Origin: Nonomuraea rhodomycinica
Lineage (GTDB): Bacteria; Actinomycetota; Actinomycetes; Streptosporangiales; Streptosporangiaceae
Assembly (NCBI RefSeq): GCF_013363995.1
Contig: NZ_JABWGO010000008.1
Coordinates: 186,001-250,000, forward strand
Direction of reading: 5' to 3'
Length of the DNA stretch: 64,000 nt
Shown in pieces: positions 23,593 through 31,143 of this stretch. Below the pieces are notes generated by a model. That model saw only the letters and a list, made by a program, of their open reading frames with translations. It ran no database searches and was not told where the DNA came from. How positions within the stretch are numbered: the stretch's first letter is position 1; each line of letters opens with the position of its first letter. Made by a program: the position numbers and the translations under genes.

Positions 23593-24309
23593 TCAGGCGA
23601 GCAGCTCGTCGAGGCCGGCCAGCAGGCACCGCAGTCCGAACTCCAAGGGCTCGTCCGCCGCCTTGGCGTATCCGCCGCCCTGGATGGCCGCGACCACCGC
23701 CGGAAAGCGATCGGGGTGCCGGCTCAGCCGCTCTCCGACGGCGGCCGACCACTCGTCGACCCGTAGGGTGTCGGCGCCCGCGGTGTACTGCGCGACGCTG
23801 CGCACGTGCCCCGCGACGAGCAGGAACGCGTCATGCTGCTCCACGGGGGTGAACCCGGCCTCCGCCAGGACCGCGAGCGCGGCGTCCATCCAGCCGAGCT
23901 CGTTCGGGCCCATGACCCGGTGCCCGCTCGTCGCCTCCAGGAGCCAGGGACGCCGGGTGAAGACCCGCAGGCACTGCCGCGCCCACTGGGCCAGCCGGTC
24001 ACGCCATCCGCCGGGCACCGCGTCCAGATCGGGCCGCTCGCCGATGGCCGTGTCCACCATGAGGGCGACCAGTTCGGCCTTGCCCGGCACGTACCGGTAC
24101 AGCGACATGGTGGTGAAGCCGAACGTCGCCGCGATGCGCTGCATGGACACGGCCCCGAGGCCCTCGGCGTCGGCGATCTCGACGGCCGTCCGGGTGATCT
24201 GGTCGATCGACAGGCGGGGTTTCGGACCGCGGCTGGGCCTGTCCGCCGCGCCCCACAGGAGATCCATGCCGCGGCCGGGGTCGCCGCCCCCGTCGCCCTT
24301 CGCCGCCAT
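23593..24309 (-). CDS. TetR/AcrR-family regulator
   Basis: A 238-residue repressor. The N-terminal HTH lies at ~35-85 (LSIDQITRTAVEIADAEGLG, VSMQRIAATFGFTTMSLYRYV). The ligand domain shows LAQWARQCLRVFTRRPWLLE and ends FGLRCLLAGLDELLA, the layout of TetR proteins with a VbsR/TetR_C_1-type C-terminus. ATG 24309 has GGGAG eight bases upstream; the open frame extends further only through the operator region. It faces the SDR gene at 24416 across 106 bp carrying a repeated palindrome, so it should repress both. Confidence 0.93.
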   Translation of the reverse strand: MAAKGDGGGDPGRGMDLLWGAADRPSRGPKPRLSIDQITRTAVEIADAEGLGAVSMQRIAATFGFTTMSLYRYVPGKAELVALMVDTAIGERPDLDAVPGGWRDRLAQWARQCLRVFTRRPWLLEATSGHRVMGPNELGWMDAALAVLAEAGFTPVEQHDAFLLVAGHVRSVAQYTAGADTLRVDEWSAAVGERLSRHPDRFPAVVAAIQGGGYAKAADEPLEFGLRCLLAGLDELLA

Positions 24310-24343
24310 CAGCACTCCCGGCTCGCCTTGCCCCTCGTCCAAG

Positions 24344-24384
24344 AACTGTATATAACATAAACAAAACTGTATGCGGCATAAACA
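24344..24384. promoter_or_regulatory. Duplicated TetR operator between tetR and the SDR gene
   Basis: AACTGTAT-N4-CATAAACA occurs twice, at 24344-24363 and 24365-24384, a 21-bp step (two helical turns). The second copy centres on TATGC-G-GCATA (24370-24380), a perfect palindrome flanked by CTG and CAG. The AT-rich sequence, unusual for this genome, also supplies -10 elements for both divergent genes. Confidence 0.65.
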
Positions 24385-24415
24385 GTTGTGCCGCACGAGC
24401 CGGGAGAGCGACGAC

Positions 24416-25183
24416 ATGGGCAAGCTGGCGGGCAAGACGGCGCTGGTCACAGGGGCTTCGCGAGGCATCGGACGGGCGATCGCCCGGCGCCTGGCCGCCG
24501 AGGAGGCGTACGTCGCCGTGCACTACGGCCACGACGAGGCCGCGGCCAGGCAGACGGTCGCGGACATCGAGCGGACCGGTGGGCGCGCCTTCACCGTCCG
24601 GGCCGAGCTCGGCGCGCCCGGCGACGTGGACACCCTCTTCGCCGGGCTGGAAGCCGGCCTGACCGGGCGCCCGCTGGACATCCTGGTGAACAACGCCGGC
24701 GGCGCCATGAGGACCGGCTCCATCGAGCACACGACCCCCGAGGAGTTCGACCGGCTGATCGCGCTCAACATGCGGGCGCCGTTCTTCATCATCCAGCGGG
24801 CCCTGCCCCTGCTCCGCGACGGCGGCCGCATCGTCAACATCTCCTCCGCCGACACCCGCGTCGCCCTCCCCCAGGAACTCGCCTACTCGATGGCCAAGGG
24901 CGCGATCAACGTGCTCGGCAGGACGCTGGCCCACACGGTCGGCGCGCGGGGCATCACCGTCAACACCGTCGCGCCCGGCGTCACCGACACCGACGCCAAC
25001 GCGTGGATTCATTCCAGCCCGGAGACGGAGACCCTCACAGCGACCGCCTCCGCTCTCAACCGCATCGGTCAGCCGTCCGACATCGCCGACATCGTGGCCT
25101 TCCTCGCCTCCGACGACGCCCGATGGATCACCGGCGACGTGATCGACGCCACCGGCGGCACCTTCCTCGGCCCCCGCCTCTGA
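24416..25183 (+). CDS. Short-chain dehydrogenase/reductase (classical SDR)
   Basis: A 255-residue NAD(P)-dependent oxidoreductase. The cofactor motif TGASRGIG sits at ~14-21, NNAG at ~95, the catalytic serine in NISSADTRVALPQ, and Tyr-x-x-x-Lys as YSMAKG, followed by GITVNTVAPGVTDTD. It resembles the 3-oxoacyl-ACP reductase/glucose dehydrogenase-like group; the substrate cannot be read from sequence. The ATG at 24416 follows GGGAG by nine bases. It is divergent from tetR and likely de-repressed by the same ligand it modifies. Confidence 0.93.
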   Translation: MGKLAGKTALVTGASRGIGRAIARRLAAEEAYVAVHYGHDEAAARQTVADIERTGGRAFTVRAELGAPGDVDTLFAGLEAGLTGRPLDILVNNAGGAMRTGSIEHTTPEEFDRLIALNMRAPFFIIQRALPLLRDGGRIVNISSADTRVALPQELAYSMAKGAINVLGRTLAHTVGARGITVNTVAPGVTDTDANAWIHSSPETETLTATASALNRIGQPSDIADIVAFLASDDARWITGDVIDATGGTFLGPRL

Positions 25184-25212
25184 GGGCCCGCGGGCGACCC
25201 TGCTGCGGTGGG

Positions 25213-25560
25213 TCAGGCCGCCGCGCCCAGGGCCAGAGCGACGGCGACGGGCGCCAGGTAGAGCAGCGGGAAGACGACGGTCCTGTACGAGCGGGCCCGC
25301 AGCACCGTCACGACCGCGCCGGCGAAGTACAGGATCAGGCCGATCCCGGCGGCGACGCCGATCGCGGGAACCGCCAGGCCGACCAGCAGGCCGACGGCTC
25401 CGGCGGCCTTGGCCGCGCCCAGCAGGGTCCACCACGACTGCGGCACCCCGTACTCGATCAGCGGCTTGGCGACGAAATCGGCCCTGCGCAGCAGCGAGAA
25501 GCCGGAGAACCCGACCCAGGCGGCGGCGAGGACGGTGATGATGACGTGCGTGGTGGTCAT
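25213..25560 (-). CDS. DoxX-like small membrane protein
   Basis: A 115-residue protein with four membrane helices. The pattern VIITVLAAAWVGFSGFSLL, then EYGVPQSWWTLLGAAKAAGAVGLLVG, matches DoxX-like family proteins, often annotated without known activity and sometimes linked to redox stress. It is convergent with the SDR gene (29-bp gap). The stretch 25561-25780 upstream holds no gene, only the hairpin terminator of the DUF1062 gene. Confidence 0.85.
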   Translation of the reverse strand: MTTTHVIITVLAAAWVGFSGFSLLRRADFVAKPLIEYGVPQSWWTLLGAAKAAGAVGLLVGLAVPAIGVAAGIGLILYFAGAVVTVLRARSYRTVVFPLLYLAPVAVALALGAAA

Positions 25561-25730
25561 GAAGATCTCTCCTGACGTGCGTGGACGGGGACTTTCGCTC
25601 GTTCGTGCGGCTCACTGACCCGCGCCGGGCGGCCGTCGGCGTCGACCCGGGTGTGTCCCTCACGTCTCCCGAGTGTGGGGCGTGCCGTTGATGCGATCGC
25701 TATGCGTTCGCGATGCGTCGCGCCCCGGCC

Positions 25731-25778
25731 GGGACGGAGTCGCCCCGGGACAGCTCCGTCCCGGGGCGACTCCGTCCC
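25731..25778 (-). terminator. Strong hairpin terminator after the DUF1062 gene
   Basis: Two 21-base arms (25731-25751, 25758-25778) are perfect reverse complements around a 6-base loop. The stem begins two bases beyond the TAG of the DUF1062 gene (25781-25783). It lacks a T-run, as is common for actinomycete terminators, and could work in either direction. Confidence 0.8.
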
Positions 25779-25780
25779 CG

Positions 25781-26341
25781 CTAGTCCCCGGCCATCACCG
25801 TGAAGGTGAACCCTGCGCTCGTCGTACGGCGCAGCGGGATGTCGCACTTGATCCGGCGCAGCACCTCGTTCCTGCTGAGGCCGAGCCCCTGCGCGATGAG
25901 CCGCTCGGGGCGCACCGGCACCGGATCCTCGAAGACCACCTCCACCCGCACCGGCCACGCCTCGACCGGCGACGCCGGCGGAGCGTCCAGCCGCCAGGCC
26001 CCCGCCCAGTCCAGGGCGAAGCGGTTGCGCCGGGCGAACAGCGGATCCAGCAGTGTGGCGGCGACGAGCGCCGGATCGTTGGCGTGGTAGCGGTCGAGCT
26101 CGGCCGGGTCGAAGGAGCTGACCGGCGCTCGCTCGTGCACGGCGAGCTTGATCGTCCGGTTGCAGGACACGCAGCGGACCAGCAGCCACACGTGCAGCTG
26201 CTTGCCGTTGGCATTGACACGGAACCTGCCCTTGCCGGTGGTCGCGGACTCCGACCCGCAGTCCACGCACCGCAACGACAGCAGAGGCAGCCTGGTCCGG
26301 CGGACGACCCAGGGCAGCACGATATGAGGTTGTGAAGACAT
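25781..26341 (-). CDS. DUF1062 zinc-ribbon-like protein
   Basis: A 186-residue protein of the DUF1062 family. It carries two CxxC pairs (CVDCGS at ~25 and CVSCNR at ~57) that likely bind zinc, separated by the conserved block FRVNANGKQLHVWLLVRC. The C-terminal part has a helix-turn-helix-like stretch (AQGLGLSRNEVLRRIKCDIP). Function is unknown; a nucleic-acid-binding role is only a guess. It stands alone, ended by a strong hairpin, with a long inverted repeat in its upstream region. Confidence 0.9.
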   Translation of the reverse strand: MSSQPHIVLPWVVRRTRLPLLSLRCVDCGSESATTGKGRFRVNANGKQLHVWLLVRCVSCNRTIKLAVHERAPVSSFDPAELDRYHANDPALVAATLLDPLFARRNRFALDWAGAWRLDAPPASPVEAWPVRVEVVFEDPVPVRPERLIAQGLGLSRNEVLRRIKCDIPLRRTTSAGFTFTVMAGD

Positions 26342-26730
26342 GATCTCTCTGGACCTGACACGAGGCCGATTGCGCGCGGCCTCAAACGCTGAAGGACCGG
26401 GCGCACACGGGCAGCCCGGCGGAGCCGACGGGAGGGTCGGCGTGAAGGTGAGTGGAAGAAGGTGTCAGGTCTGAAGAGCAGGCGGGGTCACGCGGTTCTG
26501 TCCTCTGTCCTCACGGTGACGGGGCCGCGGGCAACCTACGGGAACGCGGGAGGAAGGCGCAAAGGGTTTTCCCGCGGCGCCGTGGGCCGGGCCGGAGCTT
26601 CGCGGGCGCCGGCGTACCGATGCCGGCACCCATAAGGTGATCGCATGGGACCGGATGACCGGGCAGCCCTCAGCTCGTCGTCTTCTTGATCGCCGCCTCG
26701 GCCGGGGCGCCACCGGACGGGGCCGCGGGC
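26342..26730. other. 389-bp gene-free interval with a spaced inverted repeat
   Basis: No credible gene here. Immediately upstream of DUF1062, GACCTGACAC (26352-26361) is repeated inverted as GTGTCAGGTC (26462-26471), 100 bp apart. Inside the loop a smaller hairpin, GAGGCC/GGCCTC (26362-26367, 26378-26383), touches the left arm. This could be a looping operator for DUF1062 or a small mobile-element footprint. From 26480 to 26730 I see nothing definite. Confidence 0.5.
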
Positions 26731-27615
26731 TCAGCCGCCGAAGTAGTGTCCCGCGTCCAGATCGGCGATGAGCCCGGGCCGGTCGGGACGCCAGTCCAGC
26801 AGCTTCCGGGTCAGGGCGGAGGAGGCCGGCATGTCCAGCGTGACGAAGGGGGCCAGCCAGCCGAAGTGCTCGCCCGCCTCTCGCTCGGTGATCGCGGTCA
26901 CCGCAACGCCCAGCCGGCGCCCGATGACGCCCGCGACGTCGCGTACCGGCACGCCCTCCTCGGTGACGGCGTGCAGGCGCGCGCCCGCGGGAGCCTCCTC
27001 CAGGGCCAGCCGGTAGAGGCGGGCGGCGTCCAGCCGGTGCACGCTCGCCCAGCGGTGGCCGCCGTCGCCCACGTACGCGGAGACGCCCTTCGCGCGGGCG
27101 ATGCCGATCGCGGTCGCGACGAACCCCGGGTCGCCCTCCCCGTGCACCAGCGGCAGCCGCAGCACCGAGACCCGCACCCCGCGCTCCGCGAACGCCAGCG
27201 CCACCTGCTCGGCCGCGCCCCGGGGCGAGTGCGTCCCCGGCTCGTCCTCCTCGGTGCCGACGCGACCGGGCGGGAGCAGGCCGGTGCCCGAGGTGACCAC
27301 GAACGGCCGGCCGGACCCCGCCAGCGCCTCGCCGAGCGCCGCGATGGCCCGCCGGTCGGTCCGGGTGGCGGCCTCGAAGTTCGCGAAGTCGTGCACGAAG
27401 GCCAGGTGGACGACGCCGTCCGCGGCGGCGGCCCCGTCACGCAGGACGGCGAGGTCGTCGAGCGAGCCGGGGCGCGGCTCGGCTCCCGCGGCCCTCAACG
27501 CGGCGGCGGCCTCGTCCGTACGGGCCAGACCGGTCACCTGGTGCCCGGCCTCGACGAGCTCACGGACGACGGCGGACCCCACGAAACCCGTGGCGCCGGT
27601 GACGAAAACACGCAT
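26731..27615 (-). CDS. NAD(P)-dependent epimerase/dehydratase-like oxidoreductase (extended SDR)
   Basis: A 294-residue protein. The Rossmann motif is TGATGFVGSAVVREL at residues 6-20; other marks are VHLAFVHDF, VVTSGTGLLPPG (Ser/Thr site) and a C-terminal WRPDRPGLIADL typical of the family. The usual active-site YxxxK is not obvious, so it belongs with the atypical/extended group often annotated SDR family oxidoreductase. ATG 27615 follows AAGGAG by six bases. It is divergent from a LysR gene across 115 bp with a T-N11-A dyad, suggesting control by that regulator. Confidence 0.9.
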   Translation of the reverse strand: MRVFVTGATGFVGSAVVRELVEAGHQVTGLARTDEAAAALRAAGAEPRPGSLDDLAVLRDGAAAADGVVHLAFVHDFANFEAATRTDRRAIAALGEALAGSGRPFVVTSGTGLLPPGRVGTEEDEPGTHSPRGAAEQVALAFAERGVRVSVLRLPLVHGEGDPGFVATAIGIARAKGVSAYVGDGGHRWASVHRLDAARLYRLALEEAPAGARLHAVTEEGVPVRDVAGVIGRRLGVAVTAITEREAGEHFGWLAPFVTLDMPASSALTRKLLDWRPDRPGLIADLDAGHYFGG

Positions 27616-27680
27616 GATGATCTCCTTCTTCAGCGGTGTTCCCATCGTCGGAGCGGGCCCCGCGCTGCGTCCAAAGCCTG

Positions 27681-27695
27681 TTGCTCATCGGGCAA
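27681..27695. promoter_or_regulatory. LysR-type operator (T-N11-A dyad)
   Basis: TTGC-N7-GCAA at 27681-27695 is a perfect 4-bp-arm dyad with the T-N11-A core of LysR sites. It lies in the 115-bp gap between the epimerase gene and lysR, 36 bases before the lysR ATG, the usual place for autoregulation and divergent activation. Confidence 0.65.
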
Positions 27696-27730
27696 TACGT
27701 TTCAGGCATCACCCCAGTAGGCTGCCGGGC

Positions 27731-28663
27731 ATGCCCGACTCGCCCGACCTCGATCTGCGGCTCGTGCGCTACTTCACGGCCGTCGCCGAGCACCGGCACT
27801 TCGGCCGCGCCGCCGAGGCGCTGCACATCACCCAGCCGTCGCTGAGCCGGCAGATCCGCCGTCTCGAACGGCAACTGGGCGTCCTCCTGCTCGACCGGAC
27901 CCCTCAGGGCACGCGGCTCACCGCGGCGGGCGAGGTCTTCCTGCCGCGCGCGAAGACGCTGCTGCGCTCGGCCGCCCAGGCGGCGGCGCAGACCCGCGCC
28001 GCCGCTCTCCCCCGCCGGATCACGATCGGGTACACGACGGGCCTCATCGTCACGCCGGCCGTGCGCGAGCTGCGCCGCCTGCACCCGGACGCCGACGTAC
28101 GCACCGCACACGTGGCCTGGAACGAGCCGCGCCCCGCGCTGCTCGGCTACCGGGTGGACGCGGTGGTGACCCGGCTGCCGTTGGCGACCGACGGGCTCGA
28201 CGTGACGATCCTGTACGACGAGCCGCGCACGCTGCTGCTCTCGCGCGACCACCGCCTGGCGGGCAGGGCGTCCGTGACGCTCGCCGACATCGCCGACGAG
28301 CCGCTGCCCCGGCTGGCCGACCCGGACCCGGCCTGGGAGGCGTACTGGCGCATCGATCCCCGTCCCGACGGCCGCCCGGCCCCCGACGGCCCCCTCATCG
28401 CCGACATCGAGGACAAGTTCGAGCTGATCGCCGCCGGGGAGGCGGTGGCCATCGCGGCCGGCCCGATCTTCGTCAACCTCCGCCCGGACCTCACCTCGGT
28501 TCCCCTGGAGGACGTCGAGCCGAGCCACGTCGTGCTGGCGACCCGGGCGGGCGACCGCAACCGCCTGGTGCCGGCGTTCCGCACGTGCGCCAGGGCGCTG
28601 CTCACCGGCTCGCCGGCGTCCCCTTCCGGAGCGCCGAAGTCATCGGCCCGGCCTGATCCCTGA
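27731..28663 (+). CDS. LysR-family transcriptional regulator
   Basis: A 310-residue regulator. The winged HTH is at ~8-66 (LRLVRYFTAVAEHRHFGRAA, LHITQPSLSRQIRRLERQLG, LLDRTPQGTRLTAAGE), followed by a linker helix and an effector domain of the PF03466 type (ITIGYTTGLIVTPAVRELRR). It is divergent from the oxidoreductase at 26731-27615, its probable target. The effector is unknown. The last ~25 residues are a Ser/Pro-rich tail. Confidence 0.93.
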   Translation: MPDSPDLDLRLVRYFTAVAEHRHFGRAAEALHITQPSLSRQIRRLERQLGVLLLDRTPQGTRLTAAGEVFLPRAKTLLRSAAQAAAQTRAAALPRRITIGYTTGLIVTPAVRELRRLHPDADVRTAHVAWNEPRPALLGYRVDAVVTRLPLATDGLDVTILYDEPRTLLLSRDHRLAGRASVTLADIADEPLPRLADPDPAWEAYWRIDPRPDGRPAPDGPLIADIEDKFELIAAGEAVAIAAGPIFVNLRPDLTSVPLEDVEPSHVVLATRAGDRNRLVPAFRTCARALLTGSPASPSGAPKSSARPDP

Positions 28664-28715
28664 GTGGGCGTCCGAACCTGGAGGTGCGGCCCGGTCCCGG
28701 AGCTCCCTAGATTGC

Positions 28716-28734
28716 CTACCAAGCGTTTGGTTAG
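28716..28734. promoter_or_regulatory. TetR-type palindrome ahead of the SnoaL-like gene
   Basis: ACCAAGCGTTTGGT (28718-28731), with flanking CT and TAG continuing the symmetry, matches the general form CCAA-n-CG-n-TTGG of many actinobacterial TetR sites. It ends 12 bases before the ATG at 28743, so bound protein would block transcription or translation. No tetR gene is adjacent, so the regulator would act from elsewhere. Confidence 0.5.
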
Positions 28735-28742
28735 ATCCAGGG

Positions 28743-29195
28743 ATGGACCTCCGCGAGCTCGCCGACCGCCTGGAGATCACCGACCTGCTGGGCCGTTACG
28801 CCCGCGCCGTCGACTCCGGCCAGTGGCACCTCCTCGACCACGTCTTCACCCCCGACGCCGTCATCGACTACCGCTCCGCGGGCGGCATCCGCGGCACCCG
28901 CGCCGAGGTCACGGCGTGGCTGGCCGACGTGCTGTCCGGGTGGCCCGGCCGGCTGCACCTGATCGGCTCCGTCACCATCAGCTTCGACGGGCCCGGCCCC
29001 GGGGCGCGGGACGAGGCCGCGGTGAGCGCCGCGTTCACCGACACGCTGGCCCCGTCCCGCGAGATGGTGGCGGCCGGCACCGCCGGGCTGCTGCGGGGCG
29101 GCGGCTGGTACCACCACCGCGTGTGCCGCACCCCCGACGGCTGGCGCAGCCGCGAGCTGGTCGAGGAGCAGTCCTGGCGGACCATCACCGGCTGA
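28743..29195 (+). CDS. SnoaL-like domain protein (NTF2 fold)
   Basis: A 150-residue protein of the SnoaL_4 type. It has LEITDLLGRYARAVDSGQWH, then LLDHVFTPDAVIDYRSAGG, RGTRAEVTAWLADVL and the closing WYHHRVCRTPDGWRSREL. This fold covers ketosteroid isomerases, dehydratases and many orphan proteins; Tyr20, Asp24 and His102-area residues are typical positions but the reaction cannot be stated. Start ATG 28743 lies just after a TetR-type palindrome; no clear ribosome site is visible, so the mRNA may be nearly leaderless. Confidence 0.85.
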   Translation: MDLRELADRLEITDLLGRYARAVDSGQWHLLDHVFTPDAVIDYRSAGGIRGTRAEVTAWLADVLSGWPGRLHLIGSVTISFDGPGPGARDEAAVSAAFTDTLAPSREMVAAGTAGLLRGGGWYHHRVCRTPDGWRSRELVEEQSWRTITG

Positions 29196-29285
29196 GGCCG
29201 CGGAGCCCGCTCCCTCACGTCGCCAGGCGGCGCCGCGCTTGAGCCGGACCCACGACGGCCTCGACCGCGGCGCGCCGCAGGCCAC

Positions 29286-29340
29286 CATCTTTACGTTGAC
29301 AAGATGCCGGATCTCCACCAATCTTTCCCATGACAAGATG
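29286..29340. promoter_or_regulatory. Twin dyads (CATCTT-N9-AAGATG) upstream of the glyoxalase gene
   Basis: CATCTT-N9-AAGATG at 29286-29306 is a perfect dyad. A second copy, ATCTT-N9-AAGAT, lies at 29321-29339. The spacers share the ending TTGAC/ATGAC, and the first contains TTGACA (29296-29301), a good -35. The copies are 34-35 bp apart, near three helical turns. Together they look like a two-site operator over a promoter; the regulator is not encoded next door. Confidence 0.55.
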
Positions 29341-29440
29341 GCAGGGACGAACGGCCCCATCCACAGCCCTGATCGGTGGCTGTCCGGCCCTGCCCGGTCA
29401 CCGGCATCGGACTCGCGCCCACGACACCGAAGGACTACGG

Positions 29441-30328
29441 ATGAACGCTCATGGCACCTCGCCGGACATCGACTACATCGACCACACGGTGCTCATCACC
29501 GCCGATCTCGCCGCGGCGTCCGCCCGCTTCGAGGCCCTCGGCTTCACGCTCAGCCCGGCCTCGCCCCACCTGCTGGCCGAACGCCCCGGCGGCCCGCTCC
29601 TGCCCACCTGCACCGCCAACCGGTGCGCCTACTTCGGCCAGTCGTTCATCGAACTGCTCGGCGTCGTCGACCCGGCCGCCCCCGACCCCTGGGGCGTCCA
29701 CCAGCTGCGCGAGACCTACCCCGGCCTGCTGATGACCCTCGGCTCCCGTGACGTGCGGGCCACCGCCGACCGGCTGCACGCCGCCGGCCTGGCCTCGACC
29801 GGCGTGCGCGCGCTGGAACGAGAGGTCTCCACCCCCGAAGGGCCCCGCACCGTCCGCGCCGACAGCGTCCGCATCGATGCGGAGCACACCCCCGAGGGCG
29901 CGCTCCAGGCCACCCAGCACCACACGCCGGAGTACGTCCACCAACCGCGCTTCCTCGATCACCCCAACGGCGCGACAGGGCTGCACAGCGTGCTGCTGGT
30001 CGTCCCCGACGACGAGGTGGACACCCACGAGGAACGCTACGCCCGGATGCTCGACACCGACGTGTGGATCGACGGCGTCAAGCGAGTGCTGCCGCTGCGG
30101 CACGGCCGCGTGGAGATCGTCCCCCACTCCGCGCTCCACGAGCTGCTGCCTGGACACACCCCGCCCGCCCTGCCCCTGCTGGCCGCCCACACCATCGCCG
30201 TGACCGACCTGACCGTCGCGCGCAAGCTCATCGAAGGCAACACCGTCGCGACACACACCACCCCTGACGGTTTCTACGTCGCCGCCGAGGACGCCTGCGG
30301 CGTGCCGCTCGCCTTCATCGAGGGCTGA
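29441..30328 (+). CDS. Glyoxalase-like (VOC) domain protein
   Basis: A 295-residue protein resembling glyoxalase_3/VOC-like proteins. It opens DYIDHTVLITADLAAASARF, EALGFTLSP, continues with FGQSFIELLGVV, and a second half-module reads ATGLHSVLLVVPDDEVDTHE. His16 and Glu residues in the strands could form a metal site, as in VOC enzymes, but the substrate is unknown. ATG 29441 was chosen because it begins the first VOC strand; upstream codons in the open frame cover the operator. It is a single gene. Confidence 0.85.
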   Translation: MNAHGTSPDIDYIDHTVLITADLAAASARFEALGFTLSPASPHLLAERPGGPLLPTCTANRCAYFGQSFIELLGVVDPAAPDPWGVHQLRETYPGLLMTLGSRDVRATADRLHAAGLASTGVRALEREVSTPEGPRTVRADSVRIDAEHTPEGALQATQHHTPEYVHQPRFLDHPNGATGLHSVLLVVPDDEVDTHEERYARMLDTDVWIDGVKRVLPLRHGRVEIVPHSALHELLPGHTPPALPLLAAHTIAVTDLTVARKLIEGNTVATHTTPDGFYVAAEDACGVPLAFIEG

Positions 30329-30594
30329 CCCGGACCACGCGGCGGACGGCCCTCGGCTTCGCCAAGAGGCGGACGCGGCCGGAAGGGGGCGCGCATCGGC
30401 GGACGTCGGGGTGCCGAACGCCCGGCGGCTGGTGTGGATCTCCCGCGCGTGCTCGACGGATCAGCCGGCGACAACGGTGGTCAGCCGCCCGGCGCCTCGT
30501 CGTCCGGGGGCGCGGGGAGGATCCACGGTGTTGTCCGGCCCTGTCATCGACCAGCGTCTGGGCCGGACGCGCTCCGCCGGCGGCGCCGCGCGGC

Positions 30595-31143
30595 TCAGAC
30601 CTCTGGGAGGGAGGGGTCGGGTGTCCAGGGGTTCGGTGCGGTGATCGACCAGCGTTCGTGGTCGCGCCACGCCCCGTCGATGAAGAGGTACGCGGGCGAC
30701 AGCCCTTCGTAGCGGAACCCCAGGCGCTGGGCCAGGGCCAGGGATGCCTTGTTGCCCGGCTGGATGTTCGCCTCCAGCCGGTGGAGCCGCAGGTCGGTGA
30801 AGGCGTACCGCAGGGCGAGGGTGAGCCCCTCGGTCATGTAACCCCGGCCCGCGGACGGGGCGAAGGCCGCGTAGCCGAGGGACGCGCCCTGGTAGCGGCC
30901 CCGGATGATCGAGTTGATGTTGACCGTGCCGGCGGCCGCGCCGGTCTCCCGGACGCGGATCAGGAAGCCCTGGTTGAGGCCGTCGTCGAAGCGGCGCATC
31001 CAGGACGTGAAGTCCTCCGCGGTCGCGGGGAGCTGCATCCACGGCTGGTGCAGCTCGGTGCTGGCCCGCACGAGCGAGCAGAACTCGTCCTGGTCGGAGA
31101 GGGTGAGCGGGTGCAGTTCGACCCGTGATGGCATTTCGGACAT
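30595..31143 (-). CDS. GNAT N-acetyltransferase (RimJ/RimL type)
   Basis: A 182-residue acyl-CoA transferase. It shows LHQPWMQLPATAEDFTSWMR, the central strand block AAGTVNINSIIRGRYQGASL, the acetyl-CoA loop PSAGRGYMTEGLTLALRYAF and LHRLEANIQPGNKASLALAQ, which are standard for ribosomal-protein N-acetyltransferases and relatives. The acceptor is unknown. It is convergent with the glyoxalase gene across 266 bp (30329-30594), in which I see no gene. Confidence 0.92.
   Translation of the reverse strand: MSEMPSRVELHPLTLSDQDEFCSLVRASTELHQPWMQLPATAEDFTSWMRRFDDGLNQGFLIRVRETGAAAGTVNINSIIRGRYQGASLGYAAFAPSAGRGYMTEGLTLALRYAFTDLRLHRLEANIQPGNKASLALAQRLGFRYEGLSPAYLFIDGAWRDHERWSITAPNPWTPDPSLPEV

Noticed and set aside
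23311..23766. A 151-codon plus-strand frame overlapping the small membrane gene
   Set aside because: It runs through the small membrane gene in another frame and into the tail of tetR with shadow composition; the 73-residue hydrophobic frame is more protein-like.
26640..26713. Small open frames in the gap between DUF1062 and the epimerase gene
   Set aside because: Products of 14-82 residues are Arg/Ser/Pro-rich without a ribosome site or motif.
30329..30594. Plus- and minus-strand open frames between the glyoxalase and GNAT genes
   Set aside because: They are low complexity, lack start signals and extend into neighbouring genes out of frame.
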